A stretch of DNA of 64,000 nucleotides from Sediminibacillus dalangtanensis (GTDB taxonomy: Bacteria; Bacillota; Bacilli; Bacillales; Amphibacillaceae). The position numbers were made by a program, and so were the translations under genes. Where the stretch lies: positions 62,001-126,000 of the forward strand of contig NZ_CP046956.1 of NCBI RefSeq assembly GCF_017792025.1, given 5' to 3'. Numbering within the stretch: the first letter of the stretch is position 1; each line of letters opens with the position of its first letter. Below, in pieces: positions 11,431 through 19,993 of this stretch. The notes beneath the pieces are model-generated. The model searched no databases. It was not told the origin of the DNA and saw nothing but the letters and a program-made list of their open reading frames with translations.

Positions 11431-11994
11431 ATGGATATGATGATAAAGCAAAAAATAAAGCAAGTGAAAAAAGGAGACCAATCGGCATTTGAGGATGTTG
11501 TTTCCTTTTATCAGAATAAAGTATACCAAATATGTTACCGGATGTTGGGTAATAGTCATGAAGCAGAAGATATAGCACAAGAAGCTTTTATTCGCGCCTA
11601 TGTGAATATCCATACTTTCGATGAACGACGCAAATTTTCTACATGGTTGTATCGTATTGCGACCAACTTGTCCATTGACAGGATACGTAAGAAAAAACCT
11701 GATTACTTTTTGGATGCAGAAGTAAAAGGTACCGATGGATTGGATATGTATTCGCAATTGCCCGCAGAACAAGCATTGCCCGAGGAAGAAGTGGAAAGCC
11801 TGGAACTCCAGAGTTACATTCAACAGGAAATCATGGCACTTCCACCTAAATACCGGGGAGTGATTGCCTTGAGGTATCTCGAAGAATTGTCTTTACAAGA
11901 GATTAGTGAGATATTGGATATTCCGATGGGAACAGTGAAAACGCGGATCCATCGAGGCAGAGAAGCCCTGAGGAAACGGCTTCGCCACGTGTAA
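11431..11994 (+). CDS. sigW: ECF RNA polymerase sigma factor SigW
   Basis: An extracytoplasmic-function sigma factor of 187 residues that directs RNA polymerase to genes for defence against envelope stress and membrane-active antimicrobials. Region 2 is clear from about residue 20 (YRMLGNSHEAEDIAQEAF) through the -10 recognition part near residues 65-90. Region 4 (residues 130-187) shows LPPKYRGVIALRYLEELS and the helix-turn-helix IPMGTVKTRIHRGREAL. GGAGG at 11418-11422 precedes the ATG by 8 nt. The gene is followed 16 nt later by its anti-sigma factor and is preceded by its own promoter type. The gene order with cdaA-cdaR-glmM-glmS supports SigW over other ECF factors. Confidence 0.96.
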   Translation: MDMMIKQKIKQVKKGDQSAFEDVVSFYQNKVYQICYRMLGNSHEAEDIAQEAFIRAYVNIHTFDERRKFSTWLYRIATNLSIDRIRKKKPDYFLDAEVKGTDGLDMYSQLPAEQALPEEEVESLELQSYIQQEIMALPPKYRGVIALRYLEELSLQEISEILDIPMGTVKTRIHRGREALRKRLRHV

Positions 11995-12010
11995 AGGAGT
12001 GTGAATACAA

Positions 12011-12622
12011 ATGAGCTGCGATAAAGAAATTGTTAACCTCATGCATATATATCTGGATGGAAACCTATCGAAGGAACAAGAAAATAAGTTACGCAACCAC
12101 TTGCAGTCCTGTGAAGCGTGCCAGAAGCATTTTCATGAGTTGAAAAGAACGGTCACGATGTTGAAGAGCGGCAGTGAAATCCAAGCACCCTCCGATTTCA
12201 CAGCAAAAGTAATGAACAGTCTTCCAAAAGAAAAAAGGCGCGTTGGCTTTATGCGCTGGTTCAAGGCCCACCCAATTATAACCGCCGCCGCTATTTTCTT
12301 TCTATTTATGTTTAGCGGCATTTTCTCCGCCTGGAATCAGGATGGTCAGTTGTCCGTCTCGAAGCAAAAGAACTTAGTTATCCAGGATGATACCGTCATC
12401 GTTCCAGAAGATGTGGTGGTAGATGGGGATTTGGTTGTGAAAAATGGAGATGTGAAGATAGAAGGAGAAGTAAATGGAGACGTGGTCATTATCAATGGAG
12501 ACCACCTGATGGCCTCAGCCGGCCAGGTTAGTGGTGACTTAAAAGAAGTAAATCAAGTGTTTGACTGGATTTGGTATCATATCAAAGATGTCGCCAAAAG
12601 TGTATTTTCCTTGAATGAATGA
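12011..12622 (+). CDS. rsiW: Anti-sigma-W factor RsiW
   Basis: A single-pass membrane anti-sigma factor of 203 residues that holds SigW inactive until it is cut by regulated proteolysis (PrsW and RasP in B. subtilis). The cytoplasmic N-terminus has the zinc-containing anti-sigma motif H-x3-C-x2-C (HLQSCEAC, residues 28-35). One transmembrane segment lies at about 87-107. The extracytoplasmic part has glycine/aspartate/valine repeats (VVVDGDLVVKNGDVKIEGEV) that look like a short bactofilin-type beta stack. The start has AAAGGAGTG 10 nt upstream. It is translated from the sigW transcript, and a terminator follows, so cdaA needs its own promoter. Confidence 0.94.
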   Translation: MSCDKEIVNLMHIYLDGNLSKEQENKLRNHLQSCEACQKHFHELKRTVTMLKSGSEIQAPSDFTAKVMNSLPKEKRRVGFMRWFKAHPIITAAAIFFLFMFSGIFSAWNQDGQLSVSKQKNLVIQDDTVIVPEDVVVDGDLVVKNGDVKIEGEVNGDVVIINGDHLMASAGQVSGDLKEVNQVFDWIWYHIKDVAKSVFSLNE

Positions 12623-12635
12623 GGGAGACATGAAC

Positions 12636-12673
12636 AAAACCTTTGCCCGTCTTGTAGGGCAAAGGTTTTATAT
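12636..12673 (+). terminator. Intrinsic terminator after rsiW
   Basis: A 13-bp perfect stem AAAACCTTTGCCC / GGGCAAAGGTTTT with an 8-nt loop, ending in TTTTAT. Confidence 0.85.
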
Positions 12674-12712
12674 TGTCCAAAACAAGGAAGTATATACATT
12701 TAAGCGTAATTA

Positions 12713-12803
12713 TTGAATAAGGTTAATATATGATATAATAAAATAGCTTGTCCGGAGGGATGGTACTTGAGAATTCCAATGAGAGGAATTAAAATGCAAG
12801 TAC
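12713..12803 (+). promoter_or_regulatory. cdaA operon promoter and hairpin leader
   Basis: TATAAT at 12734-12739 is preceded by TTGAAT at 12713-12718 (15-bp spacing; ATTGAA one base to the left gives 16). Downstream, GTACTTG (12763-12769) pairs with CAAGTAC (12797-12803) and AATTCC (12772-12777) with GGAATT (12785-12790), giving a two-part hairpin about 60 nt before cdaA. A 22-codon ORF (ATG 12780) overlaps it. Confidence 0.5.
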
Positions 12804-12861
12804 ATAGCGTTATCATTCAACAGATAGGAAGAAGATTTCATGCATAGAAGGACGTGGAAAC

Positions 12862-13689
12862 ATGTTTGATGGGGGATTCAACGTACTTAACATACTTAGA
12901 ATCGGAATAGATATTGCCCTTGTCTGGTATGTTTTATATAAATTGATCATGTTAATTAGAGGCACGAAAGCCATTCAACTGTTAAAGGGCATTTTTGTCG
13001 TGCTTGGAATCTGGTTTTTGAGCAGTGAGAGTGTACTAAACTTGCGAACCGTCAACTGGTTGATGTGGCAGGCAATCACGTGGGGATTCCTGGGAATTAT
13101 AATCCTGTTCCAGCCAGAACTGAGGCGTGCTTTGGAACAATTGGGCCGGGGAAGCTTTTTTTCACGAAATACGACTTCTGAAGAAGAATTGTTAAACCGA
13201 AACGTAGATGCCATTGTAAAGTCGTGCAATTATATGGCGAAACGAAGAATCGGCGCTCTGATTACCATTGAAAGGGAAACGCCGATGGGGGATTATGTGG
13301 AAACAGGGATTCCGATCAATGGAAGATTGACGAATGAGCTGTTGACCAATATATTTATTCCCAATACCCCACTACACGATGGGGCAGTTATTTTGAAAAA
13401 TGAACAAATCATTGCAGCAGCCTGTTATTTGCCGTTATCGGAAAATCCATTTATCTCAAAGGAGTTGGGAACGAGGCATAGAGCTGCGATGGGCATCAGT
13501 GAAGTGACCGATGCGTTGACCGTGGTGGTATCGGAAGAAACTGGACAAATCTCCTGTACGAAAAACGGAGAACTGCATCGGGATTTGGATCAGGAAAAAT
13601 TGATTGAGATGCTTAAACAAGAGTTGGATATCACTGCGAAGTCCCCTATGGCAAAAAGCTGGAACTGGAGGGGGAAGAAGAATGGATAA
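12862..13689 (+). CDS. cdaA: Diadenylate cyclase CdaA
   Basis: Makes cyclic di-AMP from two ATP at the cytoplasmic membrane; c-di-AMP controls potassium and osmolyte uptake and is essential in many Firmicutes. The 275-residue protein matches CdaA (YbbP) end to end: three N-terminal transmembrane helices (about 10-95), a linker (FQPELRRALEQLGRG) and the DisA_N-type cyclase domain with the D-G-A motif (Asp173 in LHDGAVIL) and RHR (residues 205-207 in GTRHRAAMG). The ribosome site (GGACGTGG) is weak. The last 8 bp overlap cdaR, implying translational coupling. CdaR and GlmM, encoded downstream, are known to bind and tune this enzyme. Confidence 0.96.
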   Translation: MFDGGFNVLNILRIGIDIALVWYVLYKLIMLIRGTKAIQLLKGIFVVLGIWFLSSESVLNLRTVNWLMWQAITWGFLGIIILFQPELRRALEQLGRGSFFSRNTTSEEELLNRNVDAIVKSCNYMAKRRIGALITIERETPMGDYVETGIPINGRLTNELLTNIFIPNTPLHDGAVILKNEQIIAAACYLPLSENPFISKELGTRHRAAMGISEVTDALTVVVSEETGQISCTKNGELHRDLDQEKLIEMLKQELDITAKSPMAKSWNWRGKKNG

Positions 13690-14920
13690 TTGGCTGAAAA
13701 GTCCTTGGGTTATCCGGGGATTATCATTGGCGATGGCGATATTGCTCTTCACGGCAGTAAGGCTGGATGACAACATTGCTCCGCCAGATGACTCGAAGAC
13801 CTTCATTCCAAGCGGTTCTGAGCAAATAGAAACGATGAACAATGTGCCGGTCAACATTGAAATCGATGATGAAAATTATGTGGTAAGCGGTGTGCCGGAA
13901 AACGTCAACATGAATATAGAAGGGCCGAATAGTTCTGTAACCCCTTTGGTAAGACAACGGTCATTTGAAGTATTTGTCGACTTGCAGGGGCTTGAACCAG
14001 GGACTCATACTGTTGAAATCCAGTACTCAGGCATTCCCAGTGATATCAACGTCGATATGGAGCCAAAAACTGCTGAAGTAATGATTGAAGAACGAGCTGC
14101 AGAGTCGTTCCCTGTCGAAGTAGATTACATCAATCCGAGTCAATTAGCAGATGGATTTGAAATCGGTGATGCTTCTGCAGAACCGCAAACGGTTGAAGTT
14201 ACCAGTTCGCAAAGCGAAGTGGACAAGGTTGCCGTTGTAAAAGCGTATGTGGACTTAAAGGATGTAGATAAACCAATTGATTCAAGAGAAGTGCCGGTGA
14301 AAGTCTATGACAGCCAAGGCAATGAACTAAGTGTCCGGGTGGAGCCGGAAACGGTTGAAGTATCTGTCGACATAAACAGCCCAAATAAAGAAGTTCCAGT
14401 AGAAACCGTGACCAGAGGAGAGCTGCCGGATGGTTATTCCATTAAATCGATGGAAGTTGAACCAAGTGATGTGAAAGTCTATGCTTCAGAGGAAAATCTG
14501 GCGAATATCGAGCAAATCGAAACCGAGGAAATTGACCTTTCCAAGATTACGGAAGCGACGACTATGGAAGTTAGTCTGGCACCATCCTCGGATATGCGCC
14601 TGGTGGAGCCGGAACAGGTAAAAGTACAAATTGAATTGGAGCGCACAGAATCGTCCACCATAGAAAATGTTCCCATCGACGTCCGCAATCTTCCAGAAGA
14701 TGCAACATTGCATTTTATCGAACCAGAAGAAGATGAAATGGATGTGACAGCGCTGGGGACGGAAGAAGAGCTTGACGGGATTTCAGCCAGTGATTTTCAG
14801 TTATCGGTCGATGCCGGTAGCCTGGCCGCGGGAGAGCATAAGCTTCCGGTCAGTGTAAGCGGTCCGGATGGAGTAGCGGTTGAACCGGAATTTGAGGAAA
14901 TAACCGTCCAAATAGAATGA
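13682..14920 (+). CDS. cdaR: CdaA regulator CdaR (YbbR-domain protein)
   Basis: Membrane-anchored regulator of CdaA, 412 residues. One N-terminal transmembrane segment (about 11-27) is followed by four extracytoplasmic YbbR repeats of about 80 residues; each repeat carries versions of VPV-x-V, LPEGY/LPDGY and P-x-TVEVS (for example [10 protein letters not shown]). The ATG at 13682 overlaps the cdaA stop; longer in-frame starts lie inside cdaA and lack homology. A GGAGGGGGAAGAAG run at 13667-13680 provides the ribosome site. The ectodomain is strongly acidic. It probably senses the wall or osmotic state outside the membrane; that role is inferred from the family. Confidence 0.93.
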   Translation: MDNWLKSPWVIRGLSLAMAILLFTAVRLDDNIAPPDDSKTFIPSGSEQIETMNNVPVNIEIDDENYVVSGVPENVNMNIEGPNSSVTPLVRQRSFEVFVDLQGLEPGTHTVEIQYSGIPSDINVDMEPKTAEVMIEERAAESFPVEVDYINPSQLADGFEIGDASAEPQTVEVTSSQSEVDKVAVVKAYVDLKDVDKPIDSREVPVKVYDSQGNELSVRVEPETVEVSVDINSPNKEVPVETVTRGELPDGYSIKSMEVEPSDVKVYASEENLANIEQIETEEIDLSKITEATTMEVSLAPSSDMRLVEPEQVKVQIELERTESSTIENVPIDVRNLPEDATLHFIEPEEDEMDVTALGTEEELDGISASDFQLSVDAGSLAAGEHKLPVSVSGPDGVAVEPEFEEITVQIE

Positions 14921-14954
14921 TATTTTACGTGAAGGAATAAAGGAGAGGTGCATC

Positions 14955-16304
14955 ATGGGAAAATATTTCGGAACAGATGGAGTCAGAGGGATAGCAAACA
15001 AAGAACTCACACCAGAACTTGCTTTTAAATTGGGCCGCTTTGGCGGTTATGTTCTGACAAAAGGAACGAGCAGGCCAAAGATTTTGATTGGCCGCGATAC
15101 AAGAGTTTCCGGTAATATGTTGGAGAACGCACTGTCTGCTGGTCTTTTATCGATTGGGGCAGAGGTGATGCGCCTTGGTGTTATTTCAACTCCCGGCGTT
15201 GCCTTTTTAACAAAAGCACTCAGCGCGGAAGCAGGTGTGATGATTTCTGCATCTCATAATCCAGTGGAGGATAATGGCATCAAATTCTTCAGTCCTGACG
15301 GCTTCAAGCTTTCAGACGAACAAGAGCAGGAAATCGAGTCACTGATGGACCGCGATGAAGACGATTTGCCGCGCCCGGTCGGAGGGGATATTGGCCAAGT
15401 CAATGATTATTTTGAAGGCGGTCAGAAGTATATTCAGTATTTGAAACAGTCGGTAGATAATGATTTTGACGGGCTTCATATTGCTTTGGATTGCGCCCAC
15501 GGTGCTACTTCATCACTGGCTTCCCATCTGTTTGCCGATTTGGAGGCGGACATTTCATCCATCGGTACGTCACCGGACGGATTAAATATAAACGACGGGG
15601 TCGGTTCTACCCATCCTGAAACGCTGCGCGATTTCGTATTGGAAAAACAAGCGGATATCGGGCTTGCTTTTGACGGTGACGGCGACCGCTTGATTGCTGT
15701 CGATGAACTGGGAAATATTATCGATGGTGATCAGATTATGTATATATGCGGTAAGTATTTTAATGACAAGGGCTTACTGCGTCATAACACGGTTGTTTCG
15801 ACAATAATGAGCAATATCGGTTTTTATAAAGCATTGGAAAAACACGGAATGAAAAGTGACAAAACAGCGGTCGGTGATCGATATGTCATGGAAGAAATGC
15901 GCAAAGGCGGCTACAACCTCGGCGGGGAGCAGTCCGGGCACATTATCTTTCTTGACTACAATACAACCGGCGACGGGATGCTGACTGCGTTGCAGCTTGT
16001 CAACGTCTTGAAGGAAACGGGCAAGCCTTTATCTGAACTGGCTTCGGAAATGGAAAAATTCCCGCAGGTATTGAAAAACGTTAAAGTAGTCGATAAAAAT
16101 GAGGCGTTGGTCAATTCCACCATCCAGGATGCCATTGAAAAAGTGGAAGAAGAACTTGGCAGCAATGGCCGGGTGTTGGTTCGCCCATCCGGTACCGAAC
16201 CGTTGGTACGCGTCATGGTAGAGGCACCGACCAAAGAAGATTGTGAAAAATACGCTGATCGTGTTGCAAACGTGATCGACGAACTGCTCGGTTTGCGGGA
16301 ATAG
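14955..16304 (+). CDS. glmM: Phosphoglucosamine mutase GlmM
   Basis: Converts glucosamine-6-phosphate to glucosamine-1-phosphate on the route to UDP-GlcNAc and peptidoglycan. At 449 residues it has normal length. The phosphohexomutase features are present: catalytic phosphoserine Ser100 in MISASHNP, the magnesium loop DGDGDR near residue 240, a sugar-binding GGEQSGH near 325 and the phosphate-binding RPSGTEP near 410. AAAGGAGAGG lies about 7 nt before the ATG. The gap from cdaR is 34 nt without a terminator, so cdaA-cdaR-glmM form one operon. GlmM of related species inhibits CdaA by direct contact, which links wall precursor supply to c-di-AMP. Confidence 0.97.
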   Translation: MGKYFGTDGVRGIANKELTPELAFKLGRFGGYVLTKGTSRPKILIGRDTRVSGNMLENALSAGLLSIGAEVMRLGVISTPGVAFLTKALSAEAGVMISASHNPVEDNGIKFFSPDGFKLSDEQEQEIESLMDRDEDDLPRPVGGDIGQVNDYFEGGQKYIQYLKQSVDNDFDGLHIALDCAHGATSSLASHLFADLEADISSIGTSPDGLNINDGVGSTHPETLRDFVLEKQADIGLAFDGDGDRLIAVDELGNIIDGDQIMYICGKYFNDKGLLRHNTVVSTIMSNIGFYKALEKHGMKSDKTAVGDRYVMEEMRKGGYNLGGEQSGHIIFLDYNTTGDGMLTALQLVNVLKETGKPLSELASEMEKFPQVLKNVKVVDKNEALVNSTIQDAIEKVEEELGSNGRVLVRPSGTEPLVRVMVEAPTKEDCEKYADRVANVIDELLGLRE

Positions 16305-16324
16305 TTAATTTCTAAAAAAATGGA

Positions 16325-16370
16325 TATGCATAAAACGGCACTTCTATTCCGTTTTATGCATATTTTATTA
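16325..16370 (+). terminator. Intrinsic terminator after glmM
   Basis: A perfect 14-bp stem TATGCATAAAACGG / CCGTTTTATGCATA with a 10-nt loop, followed by TTTTATTAT. It separates the cdaA operon from glmS. Confidence 0.85.
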
Positions 16371-16527
16371 TGTCCGGACAGAAAGAACTATTGCCAGTCT
16401 GATTTTTTTGCAGTAAAATAAAGTGTATTCTGCTTTAAAGGTTTAACCAGTTAAATGACCGGTTAAACAGTTAGGGCATGGATGCTTCATTCAAAAAGGA
16501 AGGAGGATCGATGTAAAGGTTTATAAA

Positions 16528-16690
16528 AGCGCCTGGGCTATTTTCCGGACGGAGGAAAATAGTTGACGAGGAGGAGGTTTATCGAGCAGTTCGGCGGATG
16601 CCTCCCGGTTGCACACATCTCAACCGTCATGTTTTTGCTTCCGAAACCAAAGAGGCGACTCTTTGTACAAGGACAAAAACAAGATGATAC
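16528..16690 (+). ncRNA. glmS ribozyme (GlcN6P-activated)
   Basis: Self-cleaving riboswitch that senses glucosamine-6-phosphate and destroys the glmS mRNA when product is plentiful. The A-G-C-G-C-C cleavage signature places the cut between A16528 and G16529. P1 arms (GGGCTATTTTCC / GGAGGAAAATAGTT), the core GACGAGGAGGAGGTTTATCGA, the conserved GCGGATGCCTCCCGG (about 16594-16608) and the P4.1 hairpin CAAAGAG / CTCTTTG all match the B. subtilis element. The 3' boundary is approximate. Confidence 0.95.
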
Positions 16691-16711
16691 CATTAATCAT
16701 TTTACGGGAAA

Positions 16712-16840
16712 GGGGCAAACGAAACGCCCCTGAAAATTATAGAGGAAACAGTCTTCCTGGTGGACATTGCAGCTTTTTGCTTTGCGCAAAAATCGGCAAT
16801 GTCTGCAGGTGACTTTTTCTGCTGGTCGTTTGTTTGCCCC
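16712..16840 (+). promoter_or_regulatory. Structured leader between ribozyme and glmS
   Basis: GGGGC (16712-16716) can pair locally with GCCCC (16726-16730), or in a 9-bp form (GGGGCAAAC) with GTTTGCCCC at 16832-16840, so the two folds exclude each other. Between them GACATTGC (16763-16770) pairs with GCAATGTC (16796-16803) and TTTTTGC (16774-16780) with GCAAAAA (16786-16792), followed by TTTTT at 16814-16818. The far arm ends 10 nt before the glmS ribosome site. I know of no named family for it. Confidence 0.5.
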
Positions 16841-16866
16841 TTGCACTCAAGGAGGATAACAACGAT

Positions 16867-18672
16867 ATGTGTGGAATTGTAGGTTATATTGGAAACAACG
16901 ATACGAAGGAAGTACTTTTAAACGGCTTGGAAAAACTGGAATACCGCGGATACGATTCTGCGGGAATCGCTACATTGAACGATGATGGCATCAATTTGTT
17001 CAAGGTAAAAGGCCGGATAGCGGCTTTACGCTCAAAGGTGGAAACAGATGATCGCTTTGCTACGATGGGTATTGGTCATACCCGCTGGGCAACACATGGT
17101 GCTCCCAGTGAAGAAAATGCCCACCCGCATCAAAGCACCACGCAACGCTTTACCATTGTCCACAATGGCGTAATAGAAAACTATAAAGATGTCCGCAATG
17201 AGTTTTTGAGTGATGTCACGCTTCATAGCGAGACAGATACAGAAATCATCGTTCAGTTGATTGAAAAACTTTACCAAGAGCTTGGCGATGTCGTCCAGGC
17301 TTTTCGCGAAGCGATTGCTTTGTTGAAAGGCTCGTATGCAGTTGCTTTAATCGATGCTGAAGATCAAGATACCATCTATGTTGCAAAAAACAAAAGTCCG
17401 TTATTGGTGGGGCTTGGCGATGGTTTCAATGTGGTAGCCAGTGACTCGATGGCTACGTTGCAAGTGACGGATCGTTATATGGAGCTGGAAGACAAAGAAA
17501 TCATCATTGTGTCCAGGGACAACGTGGAATTGCAAAAGCTGGACGGTACTGTCGTAGAGCGGGAACCGTTTACGGTTGAAATCGATGCGACGGATATAGA
17601 AAAAGGGACATACCCTCATTTTATGTTAAAGGAAATCGATGAACAGCCGTTTGTGATGCGGAAAATCATTCAGGAATACCAGGATGAAAACGATGAAATC
17701 AAACTGGATGGACAGGTGCGTCAGGCAATGCTTGAGACCGACCGAGTCTATATCATTGCGGCAGGTACCAGCTTCCATGCGGGACTCGTAGGAAAACAGT
17801 TCTTAGAGAACATCGCCAATGTTCCAGTGGAAGTGCATATTGCCAGTGAATTTTCTTACAACATGCCGTTACTATCAGAAAAGCCTTTGTTTGTATTTAT
17901 TTCACAGAGCGGCGAAACAGCTGACAGCCGTTCTGTACTAGTAAAAATCAAAGAATTAGGACACCCGTCTCTTACGTTGACAAACGTTCCGGGTTCCACC
18001 CTTTCTCGTGAAGCAGACTATACCCTGCATTTACATGCAGGACCTGAAATCGCCGTGGCCTCAACCAAAGCATATACAGCACAGATTGCAGTGCTCGCCA
18101 TTTTGGCAGTGGATACAGCCAAAGCGAAAGGGTTATCTTTTGACTTCAATCCACTTCAAGAACTGGCTATCGTGGCCAACGCGATGGAAGGGTTGACCGA
18201 TCAAAAAGAAATAATCGAAGAAATTGCCAGAGACTTTTTTACAGAGACACGCAATGCGTTTTATATTGGCAGAGGACTTGACTACTTCGTCGTTCAGGAA
18301 GCGTCCCTGAAACTGAAGGAAATTTCCTATATTCAAGCGGAAGGCTTCGCCGGCGGTGAACTGAAGCATGGAACGATTGCGTTAATCGAAGAAGGCACTC
18401 CAGTCATTGCGCTGGCAACCCAGGAAAGTGTCAATTTATCTATCCGGGGCAACGTCCAGGAAGTTGCGGCACGCGGAGCGAAAACCTGTGTCATCAGTAT
18501 GAAAGGTTTGGAGCAGGAAGGCGACACCTTGGTTCTCCCTCATGTTCATGAGCTGCTGACACCGCTGGTAAGCGTCGTTCCAATGCAGCTGCTTGCTTAT
18601 TATGCTGCGCTGCACCGTGACTGTGATGTTGATAAGCCGCGTAACTTGGCGAAGAGTGTGACAGTGGAGTAA
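16867..18672 (+). CDS. glmS: Glutamine-fructose-6-phosphate aminotransferase
   Basis: Makes glucosamine-6-phosphate from fructose-6-phosphate and glutamine, the committed step of amino-sugar synthesis. The 601-residue protein has an N-terminal class II glutamine amidotransferase domain whose nucleophile is the Cys directly after Met (MCGIVGYIG), which fixes the start at ATG 16867 with AAGGAGG upstream. Two SIS domains follow (about 285-420 and 455-590), with [16 protein letters not shown] and [12 protein letters not shown]. The C-terminus [13 protein letters not shown] is the family end. The gene is under the upstream ribozyme and supplies GlmM. No terminator is seen directly behind it; repeat element A begins 25 bp later. 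Confidence 0.98.
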   Translation: MCGIVGYIGNNDTKEVLLNGLEKLEYRGYDSAGIATLNDDGINLFKVKGRIAALRSKVETDDRFATMGIGHTRWATHGAPSEENAHPHQSTTQRFTIVHNGVIENYKDVRNEFLSDVTLHSETDTEIIVQLIEKLYQELGDVVQAFREAIALLKGSYAVALIDAEDQDTIYVAKNKSPLLVGLGDGFNVVASDSMATLQVTDRYMELEDKEIIIVSRDNVELQKLDGTVVEREPFTVEIDATDIEKGTYPHFMLKEIDEQPFVMRKIIQEYQDENDEIKLDGQVRQAMLETDRVYIIAAGTSFHAGLVGKQFLENIANVPVEVHIASEFSYNMPLLSEKPLFVFISQSGETADSRSVLVKIKELGHPSLTLTNVPGSTLSREADYTLHLHAGPEIAVASTKAYTAQIAVLAILAVDTAKAKGLSFDFNPLQELAIVANAMEGLTDQKEIIEEIARDFFTETRNAFYIGRGLDYFVVQEASLKLKEISYIQAEGFAGGELKHGTIALIEEGTPVIALATQESVNLSIRGNVQEVAARGAKTCVISMKGLEQEGDTLVLPHVHELLTPLVSVVPMQLLAYYAALHRDCDVDKPRNLAKSVTVE

Positions 18673-18696
18673 TAAAAACAGGAACAAGTCCTTGCT

Positions 18697-18966
18697 TTGT
18701 CTCCCCGTAACTCCCTTTTACAAGATGTAACTAAGTCTTACAATCTGTAACTTAGTTTTACAAAGAAGGGAAAGCGGAGGCACTTATGTATCGGTCTTTA
18801 TGTAATAATCCAATCAGAATCGGGAGCGTACCGTTGGTACGTCATCTCGGTTCTTTTTTATGAATGAAATACCTAAATAGCATGTGGGAGTAGGGAGGAA
18901 AGTTTTAAATGGAGAACAATAGGATGAAAAAGTTAGAAAAGCGTGGGTGAAGTTTTGTAAAACTAA
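18697..18966 (+). repeat. Repeat element A (inverted-repeat ends, hairpin core)
   Basis: One of two direct copies (B at 21017). Over the core (18760-18860) A and B differ at about 12 of 101 positions. The left part holds short direct repeats (TTACAAGATGTAACTAAGT, CTTACAATCTGTAACTTAGT). TTAGTTTTACAAA at 18752 is inverted as TTTGTAAAACTAA at 18954-18966. The core ends in the hairpin CGTACC-GTT-GGTACG nested in a larger stem and followed by TTCTTTTTT, an intrinsic-terminator shape that could serve glmS. Confidence 0.7.
18786..18863 (+). CDS. Short ORF in repeat element A (25 aa)
   Basis: The ORF encodes MYRSLCNNPIRIGSVPLVRH plus LGSFL and has GCGGAGG 5 nt before the ATG. Copy B encodes a similar peptide with the same ribosome site (MYRALC....IRIGSVPLVR.LGSF). 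Two of the differences between copies are silent (ATC/ATT, CGT/CGC) and several change residues. The coding stretch overlaps the conserved hairpin, so conservation may reflect RNA structure instead. I do not recognise the peptide and assign no function. Confidence 0.3.
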   Translation: MYRSLCNNPIRIGSVPLVRHLGSFL

Positions 18967-19054
18967 TTTCCTTTCTAAGATAAATAGATATTGATTATTC
19001 TAAGTAAAAGGAATACAATGGCGTAATATTTATTTTTAGGTTAGGAGGGTATTG

Positions 19055-19853
19055 ATGAAGCAGGAAGATGCTGTTAAGGTCATTTCACAAAGTTTAATGA
19101 AAGATAAACTTGTAAAGGCAATCTTCTTAAAAGGCTCAATGGGAAGAGGGGAATATGATGAATATTCGGATGTAGACCTTTACTGCTTGGTAGATGAAGA
19201 AGATGAAGAGAAATTTTTGACGCAACGATTAATGCATTTAGAGTCTTATAGAAAGATATTGTTTTATGAAGATTTTTTTATCATCGCACCTCAAATAATA
19301 GCAGTCTTTGACAACCTTCTCCATGCAGATTTATTTACTGTTACAGAAAAGAGTTTCAAAGAAAAGGATTTTTTCCAAGTGTTATATGATCCAGAAGGTC
19401 GGCTAACTAAATTTCAATCCACTCAAAATTTGTTTCTTTCCTTAGAAGAGTTTAGCGGTTGTGCTTATGATGTAGCTTGGTATCTATTTCAATATAATAA
19501 GGCAAAACAAAGAGGAAATGACTTATGGGTAGTGGAGATGTTGCAACACGTTATAGTCAACCTATCTAAAGTGTTGTTACATAGATATAGACCCGAAAAA
19601 AGCTCAATTAGGATTAAAAAGTCTGGAATCACAATTACCTCCTATTCAGCTGAATAAGGTAAAAACGATTTTCATGCATATAACACCTAATTCCCATAAT
19701 AAGGAAGTGCATTACTTAATTAAATTATTGAGTGATGAAATCGATTGGATAGAATCCAAGGTGGAAAAGAATTCCCAAGCAGTCCCATTTATAAGAATGA
19801 TGATAGCCCTGTTAAATCAGCAAAAGAGGGAAGGAAAAGGCAGTAAGGTTTAA
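19055..19853 (+). pseudogene. Nucleotidyltransferase-domain protein, frameshifted
   Basis: The first 180 or so residues show the polymerase-beta-type nucleotidyltransferase signature, GSMGRGEYDEYSDVDLYCLV (G-S-x-G-R-G then D-x-D at residues about 45-47), as in aminoglycoside adenylyltransferases and related enzymes. The reading frame breaks at a run of six A residues (19596-19601). Removing one A continues the protein through AQLGLKSLESQLPPIQLNK and about 75 residues further to a stop at 19851-19853, giving about 266 residues in total. The start ATG 19055 has TAGGAGG 6 nt upstream. The gene is AT-rich compared with glmS. Either a real inactivating mutation or a homopolymer sequencing error explains the break. 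Substrate is unknown. Confidence 0.8.
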
Positions 19854-19993
19854 GAGAGAAAGCAAAGTAATGTAAGCAATAAAATTTATTGGAATACCAT
19901 AAGACCTATAATTTGTGTATGGGTACTTATACAAACGAAGTAGGTTATTAGTAAATTCTCTTTACCTAATATTTAAAAATGGGAGGCATAAAA

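Noticed and set aside
18760..18860. Element A/B as a T-box riboswitch, because of the TACCG hairpin and terminator
   Set aside because: The T-box sequence AGGGTGGNACCGCG and a stem I specifier loop are absent, and no amino-acid gene follows directly.
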